The notes under the pieces were generated by a model that saw only the letters and a program-made list of their open reading frames with translations, ran no database searches and was not told the DNA's origin. This document shows positions 35,723 to 44,124 of a stretch of DNA of 64,000 nt, piece after piece; the first letter of the stretch is position 1, and each line of letters begins with the position of its first letter. This DNA is from a virus. The stretch is from IMG/VR virus record IMGVR_UViG_3300044972_002666, positions 1-64,000 of that record; one strand, 5' to 3'. Both the position numbers and the translations under genes were made by a program.

Positions 35723-36567
35723 ATTATTTCCCATCCCTCGCAATATATGTCACTCGTGTCTTTAGGTAAAGAAGGACCAAACCATCTGGAAGGAGCTATA
35801 ACTCTCTTGTCCTTAGATCTATTTAACCAGGCACCCCACCAGCTAAAAGAAGAGTTTGCAATAATGTGATGGTCACACATTGTCATAATTGCAAGATCCA
35901 CATATGGATTGTTAGTTTCTGAAAATATAAAACTGTCTCCTTCAAATTTTTTCTTGCACCATTCGATATCGTCAGAAAAAACTAGAAACACAGAATTTTT
36001 TAGATCGAATTTTTCAATTGCAGATTTATAATAGTCATCGGAACAAACCGGATGATGGTTTGGATATAGCGTATAATCCCCCCTTCTTACGTGAATAGAA
36101 ATTACATTCTTATTTGATGATAGAGAATGAACCTTCTCTAATAGAAAATTTCTTGCTTCTTCTTCATCTTCTTTTTTAAAAGTAAAGATTTCTAGAATTT
36201 CTTCCCTATATTTTTTAAAATATTCCTCGGTTTGAAAGTATCCAGATAAATCTGTATATGGTTCCAAAGATAGAACCTGAGGATTGAATTTAAAATCCCC
36301 CTCGTAGTAAATGTACTGAGGTTTTACCTCACTGAACGGAATTAAATATTTTGACGGGATATTGAAACAATCTAAAAGATCGCACTTAACATTCGTCTGT
36401 AATCCGGTTTTAACGTCAATTGGTCCGCTTCCAATTTTTCTGGTGCAATTCTCAATAGGAATTCCGGCACCAAATCCTCTTTCTTTTGCTATTCCTACTG
36501 TTGAAGCAAGCTGGAACATCTGATTTCCAAGCCTTCCCATGTAGCCGATGCTTCTAAAATAAATCAT
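35719..36567 (-). CDS. GT11 alpha-1,2-fucosyltransferase
   Basis: A 282-residue protein. IGYMGRLGNQMFQLASTVGI is the first GT11 motif, NVISIHVRRGDYTLY the HxRRGDY motif, and HHIIANSSFSWWGAWLN the third, followed by VIAPSRWFGP. This is a canonical, complete family member, unlike the more divergent copy at 25262. It should transfer fucose from GDP-fucose to galactose. It is the first gene of the minus-strand operon, divergent from the GT7-like gene. Confidence 0.87.
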   Translation of the reverse strand: MIYFRSIGYMGRLGNQMFQLASTVGIAKERGFGAGIPIENCTRKIGSGPIDVKTGLQTNVKCDLLDCFNIPSKYLIPFSEVKPQYIYYEGDFKFNPQVLSLEPYTDLSGYFQTEEYFKKYREEILEIFTFKKEDEEEARNFLLEKVHSLSSNKNVISIHVRRGDYTLYPNHHPVCSDDYYKSAIEKFDLKNSVFLVFSDDIEWCKKKFEGDSFIFSETNNPYVDLAIMTMCDHHIIANSSFSWWGAWLNRSKDKRVIAPSRWFGPSLPKDTSDIYCEGWEII

Positions 36568-36644
36568 AGAATAATTTAAAATTATACCGGGGAAGAAGAA
36601 TAATGTTTCGGAAACTTTAACAAAAGTATGAACTAAAATATCTG

Positions 36645-37313
36645 ATGTCTAAAAAATTATCTATCATAGTTCCATATAGGGACAGAGAAGAACATTTAAA
36701 AAAATTTGTTCCCCATATGGAGAATTCAGAATTCTTAAGGGATTTGGATTACGAGATTGTAATTGTTGAACAGGACGATAAACCTTTCAACAGAGGAAAA
36801 TTATTAAACGTCGGAGCACTTGAATCACCTTCTGCAGATTACTATTGTTTCCATGACGTTGATATGTTACCAATAACATCGGATTATACTTATACCCCGA
36901 ATCCAACCCATTTAGCAGCTGAAGCGGAGCAATTTGGATACAAACTCCCTTACCATAAGTATTTCGGAGGGGTTACCATTTTCGATAAGCATTCCTTTAT
37001 CAAGGCAAATGGATATTCTAACGATTACTGGGGGTGGGGAGCAGAGGATGACGACGTTATGTTGAGATGCATTTTAAATGGGATCCCAACATCTAGGAAA
37101 AATGGAAGATATAGATCGTTAGCTCACGAAAGAAATATTGTCAAAGATTTATATGACGAGAATCTTAAAAAATATTTCTCATTTAGCTCCCCTGAAGGGC
37201 AAAAAAATGCGATGGAAAAAATAAATTCGGATGGATTAACAACTCTAAAATATGAAATCTTAGAAGAAAGGAAGATCTCAGATAAAACTAGAATCGTAAA
37301 AGTTAAAATTTAA
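36645..37313 (+). CDS. GT7-like beta-1,4-galactosyltransferase
   Basis: A 222-residue protein. It has SIIVPYRDREEHLKKF, DDKPFNRGKLLNVGA, YYCFHDVDMLPI (DxD), and GYSNDYWGWGAEDDDVMLR, exactly the order of motifs in the metazoan/bacterial GT7 beta-4-galactosyltransferases. It is the only + strand glycan gene here, divergent from the fucosyltransferase with a 77-base promoter gap. Confidence 0.88.
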   Translation: MSKKLSIIVPYRDREEHLKKFVPHMENSEFLRDLDYEIVIVEQDDKPFNRGKLLNVGALESPSADYYCFHDVDMLPITSDYTYTPNPTHLAAEAEQFGYKLPYHKYFGGVTIFDKHSFIKANGYSNDYWGWGAEDDDVMLRCILNGIPTSRKNGRYRSLAHERNIVKDLYDENLKKYFSFSSPEGQKNAMEKINSDGLTTLKYEILEERKISDKTRIVKVKI

Positions 37314-37341
37314 AAATATATAAGGGAAATTATCCCAAAGA

Positions 37342-37899
37342 GTGATAGAAATTAAAGGAATAGATACCGGTAACAGATTAGTTATTTTTGATTTAGATGA
37401 TACTATTGTCAGAACTGATGCAAAGATAAAAATTGTAGACAGAAAAACCGGGAAAATTATCAAGTCCTTAACCCCTCAGGAATTCAACACATTCGAATCT
37501 AAACCATCTAAGCACGTTCTGGATTTTGGGGATTTTCTAAACCCTGAAATTCTAAGACAGGGAAGATTTATCCATGAGATATTTAACAAGCTCAAAAGCT
37601 ACTATAAGAGAGGAATCCCTGTTGCTATTGTGACTGCTAGAAGCTCTAGCAAGCTCGTGAGGGACTTCTTTTTAGAAAATGGGATTGACATACATCCACA
37701 ACTTGTAATTGCTATAAGTGATCCTCAGTATGGTTATAAAGGAACCATTGCAGATAGAAAAAAGGAAGCAATAAAAGATTTAATTGATTTAGGATTTAAG
37801 CATTTGACTTTCTTTGATGATAGCCAAGAAAATTTAACTCTTGCTAAAGAAGCAGAGGGATATAAAGGTGCTACAATTAAACTGATTAAAGTTGATTAA
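37342..37899 (+). CDS. HAD-superfamily phosphatase-like protein
   Basis: A 185-residue protein starting at GTG 37342. LVIFDLDDTIV (DxD catalytic motif, residues ~14-22), then VAIVTARSS (motif II), then HLTFFDDSQENL (DD motif IV). It may act on a sugar or nucleotide phosphate. It follows the GT7-like gene by 28 bases in the same direction. Its end overlaps by 4 bases the end of the convergent 73-residue gene. Confidence 0.78.
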   Translation: MIEIKGIDTGNRLVIFDLDDTIVRTDAKIKIVDRKTGKIIKSLTPQEFNTFESKPSKHVLDFGDFLNPEILRQGRFIHEIFNKLKSYYKRGIPVAIVTARSSSKLVRDFFLENGIDIHPQLVIAISDPQYGYKGTIADRKKEAIKDLIDLGFKHLTFFDDSQENLTLAKEAEGYKGATIKLIKVD

Positions 37900-38117
37900 A
37901 GACCAGATCTAAGGTCCTCTAGAGATCTCGGGATTGTCAATCTCAGATGCTCCAGATTTTTCTCTAGTATTTCAGGACTTACGTTTCTAGTTAAGATTTG
38001 AACAGTTTCCAATACACCAAGGGCAAATCCTAATTTTCCTTTGATGATAGCATTTTCTTTCATGAGCATTTGCTCTCTTCTAGAAAGTTCCCCCTCCTTA
38101 ATTTTTTTCTTTGGCAT
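37896..38117 (-). CDS. Small basic protein of unknown function
   Basis: A 73-residue protein, Lys/Arg/Glu-rich and helical (MPKKKIKEGELSRREQMLMK...). No family is recognised. It is convergent with the HAD gene, overlapping by 4 bases. Confidence 0.55.
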   Translation of the reverse strand: MPKKKIKEGELSRREQMLMKENAIIKGKLGFALGVLETVQILTRNVSPEILEKNLEHLRLTIPRSLEDLRSGL

Positions 38118-38154
38118 ATAAAATATGTATCAAAGATCCAAATTTATTTAGAAT

Positions 38155-38910
38155 TTATTTAGAATTAAGGTAATCTTCCAATCTACGATATCTTTCATTA
38201 TTAGGAAGACCGTGTACGTCCATAGGACTGTCGCACAATCTAGTGTACCACATGTGAATTGCTATGTCAGGAGAATCTTTCTCAATCCTTGGATTGGTTG
38301 ACTTAAATCTGGAATCAAAGTAAGGGTAAAGATAATGAATTTTTATTTTGTTCTCCTTCATCAGCCAGCAGAAAAGATAAAAAGGTTCGCATTCAGATTC
38401 TATATTATCATGAGGCCAGATTTTATCGTGAGGATATATGAAATCATCCAAATATTCTTTCTTAAAATGAATTCCTAAAGAATTCTTCCAATTTTGTCCA
38501 TCGTATTTGAAATCGATATTTTTAATATCTAAATTGACATGCTGCAAATCTTCAACCCTACCAGCCAAAAAGAAAGAGTTGAAAGCTACTGGATTGTTTC
38601 CTCTGAAATGACAATATGCTTCAGAAATAGCAGAAATCCCAATATCTTCCATTTCCATTTTTTCAAGGAGTTTAATTACTTCAGATTTATTTTCGATGAA
38701 GCAATCTTCATCGATATGGATATACCATTTTTGATTTGTTTTCTTAACCTCATTTATCCAAAGAAACCAGGACTTTGGCCATCCCCCTCTTCCGTCGACG
38801 ACAATGAAGGAACTTTCAGGAAAATTTGATTTTAATATACTCTGTTGATAATTTATCCATTTAGTGGATAAAGAAGGGGTAACAAAAACTATGTCTGAAT
38901 CTTTGATCAT
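38155..38910 (-). CDS. Putative glycosyltransferase
   Basis: A 251-residue protein. DIVFVTPSLSTKWINYQQSI and KWYIHIDEDCFIENKSEV (DED as the DxD), and later HDKIWPHDNIESECEPFY, suggest GT-A architecture. It does not match a family I know. It is at the edge of the second sugar block. The donor is unknown. Confidence 0.6.
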   Translation of the reverse strand: MIKDSDIVFVTPSLSTKWINYQQSILKSNFPESSFIVVDGRGGWPKSWFLWINEVKKTNQKWYIHIDEDCFIENKSEVIKLLEKMEMEDIGISAISEAYCHFRGNNPVAFNSFFLAGRVEDLQHVNLDIKNIDFKYDGQNWKNSLGIHFKKEYLDDFIYPHDKIWPHDNIESECEPFYLFCWLMKENKIKIHYLYPYFDSRFKSTNPRIEKDSPDIAIHMWYTRLCDSPMDVHGLPNNERYRRLEDYLNSK

Positions 38911-38945
38911 ATTTGATTTATACCAGGAAAAGAAAGATAAGTTTC

Positions 38946-39245
38946 TTAAAAGAGAGATTTGACGTGTCTCAGAGCAACATCAAAAACGGAATTCTTAGGA
39001 TCATTAGGCCAGTTACCAACAAAGGCTAGCATCGAGGTAGCTTTTTTCTGAACCTCTTTTTCTGGAACTATGTTGCTCTTCTTGATTGCTGCAACCAATT
39101 CTTCTGCTAATTTCTTACCGCTCTTATAAATGTCAGAGATTTTTTTATCTTCTGGAATGTTAAGAAGTTCGTGCATTAGATTCTTTCTTGTTCTTGATTC
39201 GTTTAAAGATTCGGTGAAAGATTCATAGAGTGCTAGATTTTTCAT
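38946..39245 (-). CDS. Small protein with CTS-like N-terminus
   Basis: A 99-residue protein. MKNLALYESFTESLNESRTR matches the shared N-terminal pattern, with LNE|S as a possible protease site. The remainder is helical and basic (KKISDIYKSGKKLAEELVAA). It overlaps the methyltransferase gene by four bases; both carry the motif. It is possibly a packaged protein or its chaperone. Confidence 0.6.
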   Translation of the reverse strand: MKNLALYESFTESLNESRTRKNLMHELLNIPEDKKISDIYKSGKKLAEELVAAIKKSNIVPEKEVQKKATSMLAFVGNWPNDPKNSVFDVALRHVKSLF

Positions 39246-40108
39246 TTTTCAAAATTTTTATTTTCTATAATCATTTTAGCATGTGTAGTGTGCTTAATGT
39301 CTACATCGAAGTCCTTTTTGACTTCTTTTTTTAGATAGGGAAGAACAAAATTATCTTCAAAAATAATTTCATATCCCGGAGGTATTTTCTTGTATAGAGT
39401 TTCAAGAGAAAGAGGAAGATAGTTTTCTGCTACTTCTCTAGTCCAGTTATCTGTGAATTTATATTTTAGTAAAAAGTGAGCTAAGAATTTATAGCTGCTT
39501 CCAATATCATCCCACTTTTCTTCGTAAGACTTTAAGTATTTTGGATCTGCCGCAGATTTAACTTTGTCAACATCGTCCTGGAATTCGGATGCTTCTTTTC
39601 TACTCATTTCAACAGAAGGAATCATGTCTCTGATTACTATCCATTTAAAGTCTCCACCAAATACTCTATCCTCCCAGAATTTTTTAACTTCTTTAGGATG
39701 AGAATAAGAATAAACTTCGTGAATTACCGAAGATAATACAAGAGCTGGTTTATCATAAGATTCCAATTCAGATTGAACCTCACTCCAAGAATCGGTTAAT
39801 AAAACGTCTGGTCCTAGTTTAGCTCTTGCTTTAGCAAGCATAGCTTTACTAAGATCGTATCCTATCAATTTAACATCTGGATTTTTCTCCTTCATCTTGG
39901 AAAGGATCGTTCCGTCTGCACACCCAAAATCTACGATAACATCCGGATTTATAATATCTAAAAAGAATAATTTATCCGGATAGGATGCTTCCATATTTCG
40001 GTTATAAACCTCTATGTTAGCAATAGGATTTGATTCTAGAGATTCGAAAATCGATCTCAAACGGTTCAATCCGTCGGAAAATTCCTCATATAGAATTATA
40101 TTTTTCAA
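39242..40108 (-). CDS. SAM methyltransferase-like protein with CTS-like N-terminus
   Basis: A 288-residue protein. Residues 1-15 (MKNIILYEEFSDGLN) fit the shared N-terminal motif, followed by a linker. VIVDFGCADGTILSKMKEKN is SAM motif I and LIGYDLSKAMLAKARAKLG the next acidic strand; PALVLSSVIHEVYSY follows. Thus it is a small-molecule or protein methyltransferase with an extra N-terminal tag. It is encoded between bS21 and the 99-residue tag protein. If the tag is a capsid-targeting sequence, the enzyme would enter the host with the DNA. Confidence 0.72.
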   Translation of the reverse strand: MKNIILYEEFSDGLNRLRSIFESLESNPIANIEVYNRNMEASYPDKLFFLDIINPDVIVDFGCADGTILSKMKEKNPDVKLIGYDLSKAMLAKARAKLGPDVLLTDSWSEVQSELESYDKPALVLSSVIHEVYSYSHPKEVKKFWEDRVFGGDFKWIVIRDMIPSVEMSRKEASEFQDDVDKVKSAADPKYLKSYEEKWDDIGSSYKFLAHFLLKYKFTDNWTREVAENYLPLSLETLYKKIPPGYEIIFEDNFVLPYLKKEVKKDFDVDIKHTTHAKMIIENKNFEK

Positions 40109-40110
40109 AT

Positions 40111-40305
40111 TTAATTTATCTCGGACGTACGGATAGATTGCCTATACTTTGCGTCTCTTATTTGATTTCTTCTTCTCACAGATGGTTTGGTGAATTCTCT
40201 TCTCTCGTTAAGTTCGTCTTTTGTCTTACGTTCAGAAAATTTATTTTTTAGCTTCTTTAAAGCTGAATCCAGAGATTTCTCCTTCTTTAAATCTATAAAA
40301 ATCAT
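40111..40305 (-). CDS. rpsU: Ribosomal protein bS21, phage-encoded
   Basis: A 64-residue, strongly basic protein: IDLKKEKSLDSALKKLKNKF, then DELNERREFTKPSVRRRNQI. The pattern R-x-x-F-x-KPSV matches Bacteroidota bS21 (known there as the protein that, with the ribosome, hides the anti-Shine-Dalgarno sequence). bS21 is a known but uncommon phage acquisition. It would replace host bS21 in the 30S subunit and may favour phage mRNAs. It is encoded directly after the ClpC-like gene. There is no Shine-Dalgarno sequence before its ATG. Confidence 0.82.
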   Translation of the reverse strand: MIFIDLKKEKSLDSALKKLKNKFSERKTKDELNERREFTKPSVRRRNQIRDAKYRQSIRTSEIN

Positions 40306-40315
40306 GCTCTATATA

Positions 40316-42445
40316 TTACTCTTCTGAGCCCTTTTTTGGATTTGTGATTCTTACCTTTACTGGGGGTTCGATCTCAGCATCTTTGGAAGAATCTAGGGAT
40401 AGAGTAATCTTAGAACCTGATTCAACTTTCTTTTGGATAAAGAGCTCTGCAATAGTGTCTTCGATATATTTTTGAAGAAGTCTTTTCAGAGGTCTTGCTC
40501 CAAATTTGGGGTCATATCCTCTTTCTGCTATCTTTTCTTTTAGATCCTTAGAGATGACTAATTTAAACCCTAGATCTTCAAATCTCGGAGTCATCTTTTT
40601 AATTTCAACGTCTATAATCTTAATTAGATCATCTTGAGTTAGAGAATTAAAGTTTATAATTTCATCTATTCTGTTTAGAAATTCCGGAGAGAAAGTTTTT
40701 TCCAATTCTTTTCTGATCGTGATCTTTGATTCTTTTTCCACATTGCTCTTATCTAAAGATTTGAATCCTACACCTCCTCCAAATTCGGCAGCCTTTCTTT
40801 GACCAACGTTAGAAGTCAAGATGATTAAACAATTTTTAAAATTAATCTTTCTTCCTAATCCATCGGTAATCATACCCTCGTCTAGAATTTGTAATAGAGA
40901 GTTGAAAATATCCGGATGGGCCTTTTCAATCTCGTCAAATAGAACTACTGAATATGGCTTTCTTCTAACTTTCTCTGTTAATTGACCACCATCTTCGTGT
41001 CCAACATATCCTGGAGGAGCTCCAATCAATTTGGTTGAATTGAATTTCTCCATGTACTCGGACATATCAACTCTAATCATTGCATCGGCATCACCGAATA
41101 CCATTTTAGCCAATTCCTTAGCCAATTGGGTTTTACCAACTCCGGTAGGTCCTAGAAAAACAAATGATCCGATTGGACGATTTGGGTCTTTTAAACCGAT
41201 TCTATTTCTTAAAATTGCCTTTGATATTTTTTCAACTGCTTCATTTTGTCCAATAACTCTATCTCTTAAAGCTTCAGCCATTTTAGCAAGTCTTTCGTTT
41301 TCGTCCTGACTGATCTTTTGTAGAGGAATCCCAGTCATCAAAGAAACTACTTCAGCAACTTTTTCACCGTCTACGATTTTCTTCTTCTCTTTTAGCTTTT
41401 GCTCCCAGGCTTTAGTTTCCGATTCGATGCCAGCTTTAATCTTTCTTTCCAGATCTCTATATTTGGCAGCTCCTTCATAGTCCTGTTTGGTAACACACTT
41501 CTTTTTCTCCTCTGTAGTTTTCTCTAGATTCTTCTCTAAATTAACCAATGCATCAGGAACCTTAACTTGGGTTAATTGAGATCTGCTACCCGCTTCGTCT
41601 AAAGCATCTAGAGCTTTGTCTGGGAAGTTTCTGTCGGTAATGTATCTTTCTGTTAACTTAACACAATTGATGATAGCATCGTCAGTGTATTGAACATTAT
41701 GATGATCCTCGTACTTAGCCTTGATATTGTTTAGAATTATAATTGTCTCGTCTGCAGTTGGAGCTTCAATGATAACTTTTTGAAATCTTCTTTCTAGTGC
41801 TCCGTCTTTCTCGATATACTGTCTATATTCATTTAGAGTTGTTGCTCCAACACATTGAAATTCCCCTCTTGCTAGTGCAGGTTTTACCATGTTAGAAGCA
41901 TCCAAAGATCCTGATGAACCACCGGCACCAACTAGAGTGTGCAATTCATCGATGAAAATAATTACATCTGGATTTTTTCTTAGCTCATCCATAATGGACT
42001 TCATTCTCTCTTCAAACTGACCCCTGTATTTAGTTCCGGCAACAATTAGACCCATATCCAAACTAACTACTCTCTTATTTAGTAGATTTCTAGAAACCTT
42101 TCTTTGGAAAATTCTAAGTGCTAGTCCTTCGGCAATTGCTGATTTACCAACCCCGGGTTCCCCTATTAGAACTGGATTGTTCTTTTTCCTACGACCTAGA
42201 ATTTGAGAAACTCTTTCGATCTCAGAATCTCTTCCTACAATTGGATCAAGTTCTCCCTTTGCAGCTAGAGCTGTTAAATCCCTGCTAAAAGAATCTAGGG
42301 CAGGAGTGGTTGAAGAGGTTGGATTAGATTTGTAGCTTGGAACATCATCAATATCATCGTCATCGATAGGTCCCATTGAAATTTTAGGAGGAGTGTATAA
42401 GATATCTCCCAATAAGTTCTCTCCAATTATATTGTTTTCAGTCAT
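40316..42445 (-). CDS. clpC: ClpC-type AAA+ unfoldase without the N-terminal domain
   Basis: A 709-residue Hsp100 protein. D1 has Walker A GEPGVGKS (95-102) and Walker B IIFIDELH (about 165); a short UVR-like insert (CVTKQDYEGAAKYRDLERKI) is between; D2 has GPTGVGKT (about 430) and VLFDEIEKAH (about 500). A GVGF tripeptide context near 558 sits where ClpC has its ClpP-docking loop. The usual double Clp_N domain is replaced by a ~50-residue acidic tail, so it selects substrates differently. It could work with the host ClpP or as a chaperone in head assembly. Confidence 0.9.
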   Translation of the reverse strand: MTENNIIGENLLGDILYTPPKISMGPIDDDDIDDVPSYKSNPTSSTTPALDSFSRDLTALAAKGELDPIVGRDSEIERVSQILGRRKKNNPVLIGEPGVGKSAIAEGLALRIFQRKVSRNLLNKRVVSLDMGLIVAGTKYRGQFEERMKSIMDELRKNPDVIIFIDELHTLVGAGGSSGSLDASNMVKPALARGEFQCVGATTLNEYRQYIEKDGALERRFQKVIIEAPTADETIIILNNIKAKYEDHHNVQYTDDAIINCVKLTERYITDRNFPDKALDALDEAGSRSQLTQVKVPDALVNLEKNLEKTTEEKKKCVTKQDYEGAAKYRDLERKIKAGIESETKAWEQKLKEKKKIVDGEKVAEVVSLMTGIPLQKISQDENERLAKMAEALRDRVIGQNEAVEKISKAILRNRIGLKDPNRPIGSFVFLGPTGVGKTQLAKELAKMVFGDADAMIRVDMSEYMEKFNSTKLIGAPPGYVGHEDGGQLTEKVRRKPYSVVLFDEIEKAHPDIFNSLLQILDEGMITDGLGRKINFKNCLIILTSNVGQRKAAEFGGGVGFKSLDKSNVEKESKITIRKELEKTFSPEFLNRIDEIINFNSLTQDDLIKIIDVEIKKMTPRFEDLGFKLVISKDLKEKIAERGYDPKFGARPLKRLLQKYIEDTIAELFIQKKVESGSKITLSLDSSKDAEIEPPVKVRITNPKKGSEE

Positions 42446-42494
42446 AATTATATTTCTTTATTATAGATCAGATGATCCATAATGATTCATTTTA

Positions 42495-42755
42495 TTAGGA
42501 TCTAATCCAGGAATTTACTTCCTCTTGGGTTGGGTATCCAATATCTGCTTGACACAGATCACAAACTTTCTTCACAGAAAAATTATTATTTCCATGGATG
42601 TTAAAATTTTTAACCGTGTAGTCTGGATGAGGACAAGCAGATTGGATAGCTTCTAATTCCTTTTCTAGAGATTTTATATTTGTGATTATTCTATCTGTAG
42701 TATTAAAGACTTCTTGCGGATTGGAAAAATCAAGATCTGGTTTGTTTAATTCCAT
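42495..42755 (-). CDS. Small putative zinc-binding protein
   Basis: An 86-residue protein with a helical first half and SACPHPDYTVKNFNIHGN, then VKKVCDLCQADIGYP. The Cys/His spacing (CPH ... CDLC) could form a zinc ribbon. No family is recognised. It has a GAATATATAG box upstream in the gap and precedes the ClpC gene on the same strand. Confidence 0.6.
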   Translation of the reverse strand: MELNKPDLDFSNPQEVFNTTDRIITNIKSLEKELEAIQSACPHPDYTVKNFNIHGNNNFSVKKVCDLCQADIGYPTQEEVNSWIRS

Positions 42756-42773
42756 AGTTTTTTAATGGATTTA

Positions 42774-42787
42774 AACTATATATTCCC
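42774..42787 (-). promoter_or_regulatory. ATATATAG-type late promoter candidate
   Basis: GGGAATATATAGTT on the minus strand, about 20 bases before the ATG at 42755. It is similar to the GGATATATA boxes. Confidence 0.4.
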
Positions 42788-43255
42788 CTATCTGCAAATT
42801 GAGTCAGCAATAGAAATTGCCCAAGGTGATTTAGATTTCCATCTAGCCTTGATTCCAAGTGATTCCACCATACCAACTGCAGAAGCTAGTAAAGTATTAG
42901 ATTGGTATCTAGGATCTGGGTTTAAATCAATATCAATGAAGTCCGGTTTTCCGAATCCCCACATTTCTAACAGATGAGCAGCAGAAACACTGAGTTCAAC
43001 TTCTTTCCATAATCTCTCATATCTGGATTTAATTCTGGGCTCCGACTTTCTGCTGTAGATAACGTGTCCACCTTTATTCTCCTTGTGTAGAACAATTACG
43101 GTAGCATACGTGGTCTTGTCACCCATATTACTTGAGTCACAACCAATGTAAATCTTGTAGTCAGGATTTACTAAAGTCCATTCTGCTAGGTGTTTCATAG
43201 GATCAATTTTCTTACGATCACCTAGACTTCTCCATTCGTCAAACATCTGTTCCAT
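42788..43255 (-). CDS. YkuK/DUF458-like RNase H-fold protein
   Basis: A 155-residue protein. YKIYIGCDSSNMGDKTTYAT (first acidic strand), GGHVIYSRKSEP, RYERLWKEVELSVSAAHLLE, and IDIDLNPDPRY fit the YkuK RNase H-like family, as does IADSICR at the end. The role is unknown; a nuclease acting on phage or host RNA/DNA hybrids is possible. It has an ACCGTATAT-like box 8 bases upstream. Confidence 0.75.
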   Translation of the reverse strand: MEQMFDEWRSLGDRKKIDPMKHLAEWTLVNPDYKIYIGCDSSNMGDKTTYATVIVLHKENKGGHVIYSRKSEPRIKSRYERLWKEVELSVSAAHLLEMWGFGKPDFIDIDLNPDPRYQSNTLLASAVGMVESLGIKARWKSKSPWAISIADSICR

Positions 43256-43263
43256 TTCTATTT

Positions 43264-43273
43264 AATATACGGC
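43264..43273 (-). promoter_or_regulatory. GCCGTATATT box upstream of YkuK-like gene
   Basis: GCCGTATATT on the minus strand, close (8 bases) to the ATG at 43255. It is a variant of the ACCGTATAT box. Confidence 0.4.
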
Positions 43274-43300
43274 ATTTTTAAAAAAATTTCGGTCGTACTT

Positions 43301-43309
43301 GATATATAA
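43301..43309 (+). promoter_or_regulatory. GATATATAA-type late promoter candidate
   Basis: GATATATAA, 20 bases before the ATG at 43329, with a poly-A-rich leader. Confidence 0.5.
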
Positions 43310-43328
43310 CAAAAAAGAAAAAAAATAT

Positions 43329-43904
43329 ATGGCGGACAACGTATTAAATCTAAGTGCCTTTGGTGAAATTATAGAACCTGCAGGTAAAAGAAAATATAAC
43401 CCAGAACAACCCAAAGGTCCGGAGGTAGAGACTGATGCGGAAATTATCCCTCTAAAACCTATTAGTATTCCCAAAACTCCTAGTGCAGCTCCAGATAAGA
43501 CCCAAACCCCTAGCTCTAAAACAAGCCAGGTTGCAAGTAGGGTTCTTCAAAATATGACTCAAGCAAAACTTTTGCATTGGCAGACCAATTCATATTCCGA
43601 GCACAAAGCTTTAGATAATTTCTTTGAAGAGTTTATTGAAATCTCAGATACTTTGATAGAATCAATCATGGGAAAATATGGTAGACCCGTTTTTAATGAT
43701 TCGGAAAGAACATTAAAATTAGATAACTACGATTCTCCAGAATCCCCAGACGGACTTCCTAGATTCATAGCTCATTTAGATGTTTGTTACAGAGAAGAAT
43801 GTATCTCTGCATTCGATGAAAATAAAGATCCGGAAATCTTTAATATAATTCAGGAAATTTTGAGTCTGATAGATCAAACTAAATACCTTCTAAGTTTAAA
43901 ATAA
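43329..43904 (+). CDS. Dps/ferritin-like phage protein
   Basis: A 191-residue protein from ATG 43329 (MADNVLNLSAFGEIIEPAGK); an earlier TTG at 43299 lies in the promoter box. After an acidic, Pro-rich N-terminal tail, KLLHWQTNSYSEHKALDNF followed by EEFIEISDTLIESIMGKYG has the Dps-like H-W-x(5)-y-x-x-H pattern and D-x-x-x-E on the next helix. This resembles the ferritin-like DUF5856 proteins of T4-like phages (from memory). A role in iron or DNA protection is possible; an internal structural role is equally open. Confidence 0.7.
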   Translation: MADNVLNLSAFGEIIEPAGKRKYNPEQPKGPEVETDAEIIPLKPISIPKTPSAAPDKTQTPSSKTSQVASRVLQNMTQAKLLHWQTNSYSEHKALDNFFEEFIEISDTLIESIMGKYGRPVFNDSERTLKLDNYDSPESPDGLPRFIAHLDVCYREECISAFDENKDPEIFNIIQEILSLIDQTKYLLSLK

Positions 43905-43922
43905 GAAGAATAGACCTTATGT

Positions 43923-43951
43923 AAACCCAGACTTTCGAGTTTGGGTTTTTT
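43923..43951 (+). terminator. Rho-independent terminator with UUCG loop
   Basis: An 11-bp stem AAACCCAGACT / AGTTTGGGTTT (one G-U pair) with TTCG tetraloop, followed by TTT. It sits 19 bases after the Dps-like gene stop. Confidence 0.9.
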
Positions 43952-43990
43952 GTTGAGACCTTAACGGCGGCTCCTAGATAATAATAGATA

Positions 43991-44045
43991 CTTCTCCAGG
44001 GAATATAAGTAATTCTTTTAGATGGTTTTTATAGAAAAGTTTCTT
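43991..44045. repeat. Long-distance intergenic repeat, copy 2
   Basis: A 39-base segment (43991-44029) identical, with one mismatch, to 18583-18621, followed by AGAAAA-GTTTCTT. It lies in the gap between the terminator and the next late promoter; otherwise I see no gene in that ~220-base gap. Confidence 0.8.
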
Positions 44046-44095
44046 AAAATTAAAAAATAATTGAAATATTTCAAACAAAAGATTTTGATGTGACT

Positions 44096-44106
44096 GGGAT
44101 ATATAA
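44096..44106 (+). promoter_or_regulatory. GGGATATATAA-type late promoter candidate
   Basis: GGGATATATAA, 18 bases before the ATG at 44125. It is nearly the same as the box between 47082 and 47537. Confidence 0.5.
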
Positions 44107-44124
44107 ACAAATTAATTTAAATCA

